In this document: one piece after another, positions 1 through 8,598 of the stretch | Layout: each line of letters begins with the position of its first letter | Position numbering within the stretch: position 1 is the stretch's first letter | NCBI RefSeq assembly: GCF_013389595.1 | Contig: NZ_CP058306.1 | Location: 186,001-250,000, forward strand | Source: Flavobacterium sp. I3-2 | GTDB lineage: Bacteria; Bacteroidota; Bacteroidia; Flavobacteriales; Flavobacteriaceae | Direction: 5' to 3' | Length of the DNA stretch: 64,000 nt | Program-made: the position numbers and the translations under genes | The notes under the pieces: generated by a model | Seen by the model: the letters and a program-made list of their open reading frames with translations, nothing else | The model's database searches: none | What the model was told of the DNA's origin: nothing

Positions 1-355
1 GAGCAAAATTTAAAATCATAGAATGTAACATCGAAGGTCTTTCATTCTTAAGATTCATATAATCTCTTAAAAAAGTTCTGACTTGTACTGAATTTAATTG
101 ATTTATATCTGACTTTAAATACCTATAAATAATCCAGCCATAAGCTTCGTGATGTACTTCTTCTAATTTATTCTGTATTATTAAGTTTTGAAAAATTTGA
201 ATTGCTTCAGAATGATTTTCCTTTTTACTTAAATCTTCTGCCTTTTGAATTACACTATAATTACTATCAATTTTAGGACGTAACAGATTAATTTGTGAAT
301 ATATAATCAGAAAATCTTTCGATATACCATTCTGCAGATTGGAAATCATCTTCAT
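1..355 (-). CDS. Partial helical ORF running off the left edge
   Basis: On the minus strand an open frame runs from an ATG at 355 off the window edge. It overlaps the 3' end of the NERD-like ORF in another frame. The visible ~118 residues are helical and TPR-like (for example KAEDLSKKENHSEAIQIFQ, then EAYGWIIYRYLK). I do not recognise the family with certainty; the GWxIYRYLK stretch vaguely recalls N-terminal helical domains of large conflict-system proteins, but that is a guess. It may be a separate gene with an overlapping start, or the downstream half of the NERD gene after a frameshift. Confidence 0.4.
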   Translation of the reverse strand, partial: MKMISNLQNGISKDFLIIYSQINLLRPKIDSNYSVIQKAEDLSKKENHSEAIQIFQNLIIQNKLEEVHHEAYGWIIYRYLKSDINQLNSVQVRTFLRDYMNLKNERPSMLHSMILNFA

Positions 356-590
356 CCTCTGGAAAATATATTTCTCCTGAATAATCTTTAAAATCAAAAA
401 TAATCAAGCCATTCGTATAATATAGTAATGCATCTGCCTGAAACTTATAAAATAGATCGTTGGAAGGATTTCCGATTAAAATTCCCTCGAAATTATATTT
501 ATCAAATACACTTTGAATGATTTTAACAATTCTTCTGAACTGTTCATTCTCGTGCGTATTTTCGGTTTTATTATTTAGAATTTGTAGCAT
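288..590 (-). pseudogene. NERD-like nuclease-related N-terminal fragment
   Basis: A 100-residue ORF downstream of brxL on the same strand. Residues 50-75 (ADALLYYTNGLIIFDFKDYS followed by GEIYF) match the core of NERD domains, in which an acidic residue and a D-F-K signature form a putative PD-(D/E)XK-like nuclease site. The ORF stops soon after this core, where NERD proteins normally continue, and an overlapping frame stays open to the window edge. I read this as a truncated or frameshifted gene at the end of the BREX operon. NERD proteins are often found beside defence genes. A short intact protein is the alternative. Confidence 0.45.
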
Positions 591-647
591 TTGGTTGGTA
601 TGGTTATAAATATCAATTAGTGTAGAGCTTATTACTAAAACTATTAA

Positions 648-2696
648 TTACACATCCAATATCACTTTCTGTAACAATGTTTGTGAATCGGTATAGAATG
701 GTACATCTGTTTTCGTAAAAACAGTTGGTGGTAATGTTCCAAATTCGGACATATTTGTCATAGGCACCAAAACGATTTTAGCACCGTTCTCTGATAAACT
801 TGACACACGATCAGCAAAATTATTGGCTCTTTCAATTGCTCCACCAATTGAAATATTACCTAAAACAGCTAATCCCCCTTTTAAGTTTTTCTTATATAAT
901 GCTGAAATAATGGCCACATAAACGGCAGCACCAATACCATCCGTTACATTAGAACCCAAAATTGTAGAAACTTGTAAGTTAATGTCAAAATTACTTAAAG
1001 AATGACGCTCATTCAAAATTGATTTTTCGTTCGCTTTTAGGTAATTGTACGTATTCTTAATATTCTCTTTTACGGCTTGGTTCGATGTACCTGTTATATT
1101 TAATTTACCATTCCCAGCAATTGCAACTACTTCTATTTTAACTACAGCATTGGTTTCGCCATCGTTGGTAGCAGTATAACATGTACCTGGAGCTAATGGA
1201 TTTGCTTCAATTAAAGACGATCCTTTTTCCTCTGGTAAACCGACAAAAACTTCTTCTTGTGTTTCTTTGTCAATGTATGAGAAATTGGTATCCCAGAATT
1301 CCATCCCCCCAATACGTTTTAATTGTTCTTTTACACGACGACGCATTTCCATCGCAATGGTTAAGTATTTACGGATATCTTCTTTGGTGTATTCTCCGTG
1401 TGGGTGTAAAAGTTTTACAAACCCTGAAACAATACGACGAACCGATTTGGCGTCACGCTGTTTTAAATGATTCCCTAATGCAAAATATTGATCTAAGGCA
1501 TCTGTGAATGTTATTTTACGCTGTGATTTTAGTAATTCTGAAAAGAAGTCTGTACTAAAGCCATAATGCTTCGTAAAATTTGATGGACTAAATTTGACAA
1601 TTTCCCACCCTGGTAAAAATAAGTTAATACGATCTAAGAAGGCTGTATCTTCATTGACCTCATCTGATAAGGGACTGAATAAATGAGAAGTTTGCAAAAC
1701 CGTTTCTACAGGTTGATTGATGTTTCCGTTTAAGATAATCGAAGCAGAACCTGAAATTTCACCATTCTTTGCACGAGAGAATGATCCTGATTCCATGTAA
1801 TCTTTCATTAATGGAATAGCATCTCTATCTTTAAAAAGCTTATCGGTACTTTCGTCAAAACAAATCGCATCCCAAAGTCCTACAGCACCTACACGTCCTG
1901 AAGCATTGTTAACGAATAATTGAGCAACAGTACCTTGACCGCCTGAAACTAAAATCGCATATGGTGTGATTTCTTTGTAGATGTATGATTTACCTGATGA
2001 ACGAGGTCCTAATTCTACAATATTGAAATTCTTTTCAACCAATGGAATTAAACGACACAATAATAAATCTTGCATACGCTCGTCCATTCCTTCGCTTTCT
2101 GGCTCGTATCCCGCACTGCGTAATAATAATTTTTTCCAGTCTGCAGTTTCGAAATTCTTACGTTTATCTACGATCGATGAATTGTCAAAAGACGATAATT
2201 GTATGGGGGTAATTTTACTTACTACGAAAGGAAAAACTTTTGAACCAATTGTAATTAAAGGATCATATTCTACGTCTATAATCGCCCAAATACCCCCTAA
2301 TAAAATCTTTTCGTGCTGTTTTACCAAATCACTACTAATGTTAGCATTTTTAATGTTTGAATTGACTAATGTAGCCCAATAGGTATCTCTCGTTGCATCT
2401 AATTCTACGGAAATTTTATCGATAATTTTGTATCGTCCTTTCTCTCTAATCTTTGATTGAATTAAAGAACTCTCTTCAGGATTTACATAGTGATCGCGCA
2501 AGATAGTACGAACATTTTCTAAACCTTCTTTTATTTTCTCTTCATCATCTGTACTGCAACTATTGGCTAATAAGTATTCTAAAACAAAGGCAGGTACATT
2601 TGCACCTCCTTTTACAATACCTACTAAATCTTTTTTTACCACGAAACCTCTAAAGTTATCGATGGCCTGTGTATCTAAATTATCTAATTGAATCAT
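648..2696 (-). CDS. brxL: BREX protein BrxL (Lon-like AAA+ protein)
   Basis: Last core gene of a type I BREX operon, 682 residues, about the usual BrxL length. The N-terminal half carries an AAA+ ATPase with a Walker A region GPRSSGKSY near residues 229-237 and an acidic Walker B-like stretch (AICFDESTDK). The C-terminal ~200 residues are the Lon-like S16 fold. BrxL forms DNA-binding hexameric or dodecameric barrels needed for phage restriction in type I BREX. The Lon motif that normally reads DGPSAG is DGIGAA here (about residues 583-588), so the catalytic Ser of Lon is not apparent and protease activity is doubtful. The gene begins 17 bp after pglZ ends, consistent with co-transcription. 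Confidence 0.93.
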   Translation of the reverse strand: MIQLDNLDTQAIDNFRGFVVKKDLVGIVKGGANVPAFVLEYLLANSCSTDDEEKIKEGLENVRTILRDHYVNPEESSLIQSKIREKGRYKIIDKISVELDATRDTYWATLVNSNIKNANISSDLVKQHEKILLGGIWAIIDVEYDPLITIGSKVFPFVVSKITPIQLSSFDNSSIVDKRKNFETADWKKLLLRSAGYEPESEGMDERMQDLLLCRLIPLVEKNFNIVELGPRSSGKSYIYKEITPYAILVSGGQGTVAQLFVNNASGRVGAVGLWDAICFDESTDKLFKDRDAIPLMKDYMESGSFSRAKNGEISGSASIILNGNINQPVETVLQTSHLFSPLSDEVNEDTAFLDRINLFLPGWEIVKFSPSNFTKHYGFSTDFFSELLKSQRKITFTDALDQYFALGNHLKQRDAKSVRRIVSGFVKLLHPHGEYTKEDIRKYLTIAMEMRRRVKEQLKRIGGMEFWDTNFSYIDKETQEEVFVGLPEEKGSSLIEANPLAPGTCYTATNDGETNAVVKIEVVAIAGNGKLNITGTSNQAVKENIKNTYNYLKANEKSILNERHSLSNFDINLQVSTILGSNVTDGIGAAVYVAIISALYKKNLKGGLAVLGNISIGGAIERANNFADRVSSLSENGAKIVLVPMTNMSEFGTLPPTVFTKTDVPFYTDSQTLLQKVILDV

Positions 2697-2713
2697 TATT
2701 TTAGCTTTAGAAA

Positions 2714-4945
2714 TTAAAATAATCCTCCCATATCTCGGGCAGTCGATTTGTTCACAACAACTTGGTCTATTTTTTCTTTTGTAGTGGCATCCTCTACCAA
2801 TACCACAATCTGTTGATGACCTTCGAATCCAAATTCTTTATCCCATTGTTGATTTTTCTGAATAGTGATGACTTCTACTGTTTGTAATGGAATGTTATTA
2901 TGGTATAAGGTAATATTTAGGGTACGTTGGCTATCAAAAAGCGAATCTTCACTTACTTGAGTTTCTAATTTAATTTTAAAATATTCACCTGATACCTCTG
3001 TTAATTGGTTTTTATTTGAAATAAATACCTGTAATGCAGGTTGTGCATTCCCTTTACGTTTGAACATAAAATTTGGAATGATGACCTCTTGTGGTGCAAA
3101 TCCTCCATGCGCAAACCCATACACTCCTGGTGTACGGAACGGACGATCGGATTGTGCTACATTGATGTACTGGTATTGCTCATACTTTTTAGGAATGCTC
3201 CATAAAATATCCGTATGTTGTTTTTCTACCGAGCGAATGTAACGTTCACTTTTACTGTGATTTCCGTCGATAGATACTTCTAACTTATCGGCGTCTGATA
3301 ATAAACCTGTTAATACAAATCCATGATCGGTTACTAAATGTACTTCCTCGTATCCCGCACGTAAAAGTTCCTCAATTTTTTTGATTAATACCTTTTCGAA
3401 CTCAGCGAATAATTTAATAGCATCCAACTGTAATTTTTCACCTGCGCTGTCAATATCCTTGTAGGTTAAAACTAGAATAGGATCTTGTGTTGTTGCATTG
3501 GTATCGACTAATTTCTTGAATGCGATATCTTTCCCTGTACGTTTAAGCAACTCCTTTTCACGATCGCTTTGTTTGGCTAAGACCTGCTGATCTCCCACAT
3601 ATAAAGCTGACATATTATGCTCGGTTTCTGATGGTAAATCGGCTAACATCACTTGCTTATGTACTTCATAGGTTTTATCAATGGCATTGGCCACCGCTTC
3701 TGCAATTTCCCAACGAACACCATCGCCTACAATAACCGCCAATTTCTTGGTTGAATTTTTAATCAAATCAACCAAATATCCTTGTTGATTGCTTTGGTAA
3801 TCGTCTTTGTAGGTGAACCATTTATCAATCAATTCTTGGTTGATGCTTTGATAGTATTCTTGTATCGGTTTTAAAATACTTTCTTCGTTTAAAAACTCCT
3901 GATACAAGTTACGAATCGCACGATCCAATGCTTGATATTCGGTGGTGTAATATGCTACAACCTCTTTTAAACTGAATAGCTTAGATATTTTTGAAGGATC
4001 AAAACTTAAAACGACACTAATATCTTTCCACCACATTGGTACCAACGGATTACGATGGTTTCCGATTCTTTTCTTAATGGTACTGTGGTATTTTGTTTTA
4101 AATGCCACATTATGCAAATTCGACACCACATCCACTAATTGTTTGCGGTCTATTTCCTCAAAACAATGGTTGCTTTCTACTTCCCAATGGTTGAAGCCCT
4201 GTGGTATCGTAAAATGCTTTACGTATTGTTTCAATACAGCTATGTATTGGTTACTGTCTAACCAGTTGGTGTACCAAACTTTATCTTCAGTAGCTTTGTT
4301 CTGCACGATGTTGTGCAACATTTGCTCGACCACTTCTTGTACGAGTACCTTCAATGGTTTATCTGAAACGGGTTGAGCAACAAAAGCAAATAATTTCTGA
4401 CGAACGTACTGAATAACTTCATCTGCTTGTTGCTGTTCCCAAGCGTCTGGGTTGGCTATAAACGGCAATATTTCTTGTTCCAAATTAACGACATCAGCTA
4501 AGCCTTGAATGACGGCTTTCCACCATTTGATGTCTTTGCCTACGCTGGCTTTAGCAGCAGTTAGCAGTTCTTCTTTGGTTAATTGAATTTGTAAACCGGT
4601 TTCTTTAAAGAGTTTTTGACGTAACCATTCCTCGGTGTTAGAAAAATCTAAAACACCGTGTGTTTCGGTATAATCATACAAAAAGCTCAATTGCTTCTTC
4701 GGTCTTTGGGAGTAGATGATGGTCTCTACTTTTTGGGCTTTCTCGATGTCAACACGCAAAAACAATTCTTCTTTTACCCGTTGCCATTCTTCTGGCAAGC
4801 TATGATTTAATTGGTGCAACTGATAGCCTGCTTGTTGCCAAGCAGGAACTAATTGTGTTAATTGGCCTTCTGGATCTAGTACCACGACCAACTGTCTGCG
4901 GCTCAACTGATGTTGAAGCTCTTGTTGTATCCATTGATCTACCAT
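2714..4945 (-). CDS. pglZ: BREX phosphatase-like protein PglZ
   Basis: A 743-residue PglZ protein, member of the alkaline-phosphatase superfamily found in every BREX type. The metal-binding core is visible as VIVGDGVRWE (about residues 403-412) and HLVTDHGF (about 534-541). The C-terminal ~130 residues form a beta-rich domain. In type I BREX, PglZ is essential both for host methylation and for phage exclusion; its exact reaction is unsettled. The start codon lies 2 bp downstream of the pglX stop, so translation is probably coupled. Confidence 0.95.
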   Translation of the reverse strand: MVDQWIQQELQHQLSRRQLVVVLDPEGQLTQLVPAWQQAGYQLHQLNHSLPEEWQRVKEELFLRVDIEKAQKVETIIYSQRPKKQLSFLYDYTETHGVLDFSNTEEWLRQKLFKETGLQIQLTKEELLTAAKASVGKDIKWWKAVIQGLADVVNLEQEILPFIANPDAWEQQQADEVIQYVRQKLFAFVAQPVSDKPLKVLVQEVVEQMLHNIVQNKATEDKVWYTNWLDSNQYIAVLKQYVKHFTIPQGFNHWEVESNHCFEEIDRKQLVDVVSNLHNVAFKTKYHSTIKKRIGNHRNPLVPMWWKDISVVLSFDPSKISKLFSLKEVVAYYTTEYQALDRAIRNLYQEFLNEESILKPIQEYYQSINQELIDKWFTYKDDYQSNQQGYLVDLIKNSTKKLAVIVGDGVRWEIAEAVANAIDKTYEVHKQVMLADLPSETEHNMSALYVGDQQVLAKQSDREKELLKRTGKDIAFKKLVDTNATTQDPILVLTYKDIDSAGEKLQLDAIKLFAEFEKVLIKKIEELLRAGYEEVHLVTDHGFVLTGLLSDADKLEVSIDGNHSKSERYIRSVEKQHTDILWSIPKKYEQYQYINVAQSDRPFRTPGVYGFAHGGFAPQEVIIPNFMFKRKGNAQPALQVFISNKNQLTEVSGEYFKIKLETQVSEDSLFDSQRTLNITLYHNNIPLQTVEVITIQKNQQWDKEFGFEGHQQIVVLVEDATTKEKIDQVVVNKSTARDMGGLF

Positions 4946-4947
4946 TA

Positions 4948-7900
4948 TTAGTTAGCTTTAAGAAATTTTGTCAATTGAGTTTCATTTAGAACGTCAATTT
5001 TTAACATTCCTTTTTTCTGAAGAGGTGCAATATTTATAGCTACACCATTTTCTAAAATAGGATTGTAATTTTCTGCAATCAATTCGTCTAATTTGGCTTC
5101 GAAAGCATCAAGTTCGCTTTCTTGATCAAAGATTAATTCTTTTTCTGCTTGTGCAGCTGCTGATTCAGCATCTCGTAAATCCGATTTGCGCAATCCGAGT
5201 TGCTCTCTGCGTTTGGCTACATAAACCGATTTTAGTTTGAAAATACTGTCGCGGTTCCATTGGTAAATAGAAGTATACACCTCAAACGCTTTGTACTTGC
5301 CTGAAGACAGATGCCAAATGAATGGACAAGATGGCATTCTTTTGAATAATTTCAATCTATTACATAAATCATTATAATAATTACCACTATGTATGTAATT
5401 TTCTAAATTATCTCCGAAAAAATTATCCAACTCAGCAATTTGTGCAGCTGTAAAGCCTTGCTCGTGTAAGTGTGCTACTAAACGATCTAACAAACGTGTT
5501 TCTAACGCTTGTTGGTACAATGGAATGATCCCATCATCGTCTTGTGCCAATAAAGTGCGGATATGATCGGTTACAAACTCTAAAGCAATTTCTTTAACTT
5601 TATTCATAGGTAACACATTGGCTTCTTTAAACCAATACCATAAGTTAATTGGATGAATATTGAATTTAATACAAATATCTTCCAGCTCTTTATCAAAATC
5701 TACCACATTACTAATTCTTTGAATTAAATGTTCAGTTATCGATATACTGTCTGTGGTATCAAGTTGTTTAAGCTTATCAATAACATGAACATCTAACTTT
5801 GGAAAATAATTTACAAATTCCTTCATAGCATTTGTTGAAATTTGTAAAGAATTAATTATTTCTCCTTTCGATAATAAATATTTATAACTATCGACTTCAT
5901 TCAAATTATAATAATTTAAACAAATTTCATTTATTATACTTTCATTTATTAGAATCAAAATAGAGTCATAAAATTGATTAATTAAAAATATTTTAATACT
6001 TTCTTTTATAAATATATTATCATTATTTATAGGATTAGTAGTGTAAATTCTTTCAATTAAAGAGAATTGACATAATTTCTGTTTTAATTCAATATTTTTT
6101 CTAGATAAATTGATGATATTTTCTTTATCATAATTATTTAAGTTTATAAATGGCATTCTTTTTAAATCTCCTGCCTGTTTATTTACCGTAGGATTTAAAC
6201 AATCAAGTATATATAAATTAATATTACAATTTAAAAAGCCCAACAGTAATAACATGTCATCTTCATTATTAACAAAGCCATTCATTGAACCATTATCAAC
6301 AAATTCTTCTTTATATTTGATTCTAAATGAAGCACCTTTTGAAGATTGTCTCCCAGAAGAAACTCCATATAGAGATTGCCTAGAAAATTCACTTTTATTT
6401 AAATTAATATTATTTGGAACTACTAACCATTTATTGCCATACCACTTATTATAATCTCCACCTTTTAAATAATTTTTATAACTAGATAAATCAGCTAATT
6501 CCCAATGAAAATATATTTTTTGAGTTGTTGGCAACTGTACTCCAACAGCAATAGAATTTACATTTTTTTGTAAATTATTTTCTACAAAAATATTCCTAAG
6601 ATCATTAGATATCCAATATATAAAAGGAGATGATTCTATTCTATTAAAATCCTTTTGATCTACTAGAAAAACATGCTTTTTATCTATTTTTCCTATCAAT
6701 AGTTTTTCATATAAATCGTAAAAAATATCATTTTTATTAGAGTGATTTTTATATTCTTTTAAATCAATAAATATTGAATGATAATTAGATTTCAATTTTG
6801 ATAAAATGTACATACAAGCGTCTACCTGGACATCTGCATTATGAAATATACCTCCCAAGCCTAACTCAACAAAGAAATCAATAGAAGTTTTATCTAAAAT
6901 ATATTGACGTACATCTTCAAATGTTTTGATGTACATAAATGTTGGAGGGTGTACCATTGCCACATTACCATCTTCTGTGGTTAGCTCATAACAACGTTTA
7001 ATAAACGTTGCGTATAAATTGGTATGAAACTTATAGGGTTTCTTGTAGTACTTTTCTACAAATTCTTTTAATTCAGGTCCAAAATCTGCCGAATCTGTGT
7101 ACGGTGGGTTTGCTACCGCTACATCATATTTGTTGGTTAAAACATCTAAATAGGTTACCGCACTGGATGCTTGCACCTGCATAAAATTGTGCGCCCCTGT
7201 AGATGCATAATTGGTTACCGCTTTGTATAAATCGTTGATAAAAGATTGACGGAAAGAAAGGTAGGTTTCATTTTCGGCAGAAGTAAATAAAGTGACTTCT
7301 GATCGCTCGAAAGTAGATAAATGTTGCTCTACGATTTCTTCAATACGGATTAAGGCCCCAAACTTGTGTGCTTGTTGCAAATCGTCCCAAATGCTGATGA
7401 TTACTCTTTCTACGGCTTGTTCAGCGCTCGTTTTCTTCTCGTCTGAAGGGAAGAAAATATGTTTGACCTCTTCGTATACGGGCAATACAAAATCTGAACT
7501 CACTAAATTGAAATGGTCAATTTTGATGTTACGTTTTTTACGTCTTGCTTTAATGTACAAGCCTAATTGTGCAATTTGCGCTGCACGGTTGTCTAAATCG
7601 ACCCCGTGTAAGTTGTGTTCTAAGATTAATTTCGGGATGTCGCGTTCTTCGTAATCAGCTCCATAATTATCAATCTGATCTTGGTACAAATCGTAAAACA
7701 CATCGAAGGCATACAATAAGAAATTTCCCGATCCCATTGCAGGATCAATTAATTTGATTTCGTGTAAGGACTTTGGTTCACGCACACGTTCAGTAGGCGC
7801 ATTGGCAATCGCATATTTGTTTTTGATGTCCGAATGCGGATACATCTCCAAATACTGTTTCCCTAAACTGTTATCGACTAAGAATTTCACCACCCATTTT

Positions 7901-8571
7901 GGGGTATATACCTGTGACTGAATGGAAACCTTGTCGTATTCTGTTTTCGCTTTTGAATCTTTGTGAGCTACTTTCTTGTAGTTGTTGTAGCTTTCGTACA
8001 ACCAACCTAAGACATCATCTGATTTCCAAATATCAGGATCGATGTCTTTTTCGTCTGCTTCTACCGCATTAAAGGCATCGATGATTTCTTTTAGTTCGAT
8101 GGCTGTCGGCAACAAATGGTAGTAATGCGAAAGACTGTACAAAGGTAAATTCTCTGACAAATTTTGGAATTCGTATTGGATAAAATCTACCAATCCTTCT
8201 TGGTCCTCGTTTCGTTTCTCTGGGAATTGCTCCAAAAAAGCAGAATGTGCAAACGAACGATTTCCATTTTCTGGACGTTGGGTGATGGTTTCAGGAATTA
8301 AAGTATGTGCTTCTGACACTTTTATAGCTGCAATACGATTGAATAAGGTGAACGTTAATTCGTCTACCAACTTTTCGTATGCTTTTTCATTGGTTCCCGT
8401 TTCTTCTTTCAACGATTGGAACACTTCAAGTAAACGTTCCTTTTCTTTTTGTTGTTCTGCCGATAGATTTACTTCAACAGTATTTATAGCAATGCCTAAG
8501 CGGCCCAATCTGTTTTCTACAGCAGATTGAACTGTTTGGCGTATATGATTGGTATGATCCGATAGTTTCAT
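4948..8571 (-). CDS. pglX: BREX adenine-specific DNA methyltransferase PglX
   Basis: A 1207-residue N6-adenine methyltransferase that marks host DNA at the BREX recognition site. The SAM-binding motif DPAMGSGNF is near residue 275 and the catalytic NPPY (VANPPYTDS) near residue 488. Residues ~567-977, including SGRQSSKGASF and a long Asn/Ile-rich stretch, would contain the target recognition domain. The DNA of that part (about 5640-6870) is strikingly more AT-rich than the conserved flanks, which suggests exchange of specificity by recombination. It lies between brxC and pglZ in the usual type I order. I see no disruption. Confidence 0.95.
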   Translation of the reverse strand: MKLSDHTNHIRQTVQSAVENRLGRLGIAINTVEVNLSAEQQKEKERLLEVFQSLKEETGTNEKAYEKLVDELTFTLFNRIAAIKVSEAHTLIPETITQRPENGNRSFAHSAFLEQFPEKRNEDQEGLVDFIQYEFQNLSENLPLYSLSHYYHLLPTAIELKEIIDAFNAVEADEKDIDPDIWKSDDVLGWLYESYNNYKKVAHKDSKAKTEYDKVSIQSQVYTPKWVVKFLVDNSLGKQYLEMYPHSDIKNKYAIANAPTERVREPKSLHEIKLIDPAMGSGNFLLYAFDVFYDLYQDQIDNYGADYEERDIPKLILEHNLHGVDLDNRAAQIAQLGLYIKARRKKRNIKIDHFNLVSSDFVLPVYEEVKHIFFPSDEKKTSAEQAVERVIISIWDDLQQAHKFGALIRIEEIVEQHLSTFERSEVTLFTSAENETYLSFRQSFINDLYKAVTNYASTGAHNFMQVQASSAVTYLDVLTNKYDVAVANPPYTDSADFGPELKEFVEKYYKKPYKFHTNLYATFIKRCYELTTEDGNVAMVHPPTFMYIKTFEDVRQYILDKTSIDFFVELGLGGIFHNADVQVDACMYILSKLKSNYHSIFIDLKEYKNHSNKNDIFYDLYEKLLIGKIDKKHVFLVDQKDFNRIESSPFIYWISNDLRNIFVENNLQKNVNSIAVGVQLPTTQKIYFHWELADLSSYKNYLKGGDYNKWYGNKWLVVPNNINLNKSEFSRQSLYGVSSGRQSSKGASFRIKYKEEFVDNGSMNGFVNNEDDMLLLLGFLNCNINLYILDCLNPTVNKQAGDLKRMPFINLNNYDKENIINLSRKNIELKQKLCQFSLIERIYTTNPINNDNIFIKESIKIFLINQFYDSILILINESIINEICLNYYNLNEVDSYKYLLSKGEIINSLQISTNAMKEFVNYFPKLDVHVIDKLKQLDTTDSISITEHLIQRISNVVDFDKELEDICIKFNIHPINLWYWFKEANVLPMNKVKEIALEFVTDHIRTLLAQDDDGIIPLYQQALETRLLDRLVAHLHEQGFTAAQIAELDNFFGDNLENYIHSGNYYNDLCNRLKLFKRMPSCPFIWHLSSGKYKAFEVYTSIYQWNRDSIFKLKSVYVAKRREQLGLRKSDLRDAESAAAQAEKELIFDQESELDAFEAKLDELIAENYNPILENGVAINIAPLQKKGMLKIDVLNETQLTKFLKAN

Positions 8572-8598
8572 TAATTCAAGTGTTTTGGTGGTATTATA

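Noticed and set aside
1181..2382. Plus-strand ORFs of 67-133 codons inside brxL
   Set aside because: They are antisense shadows of a well-supported gene, with no family match and atypical composition.
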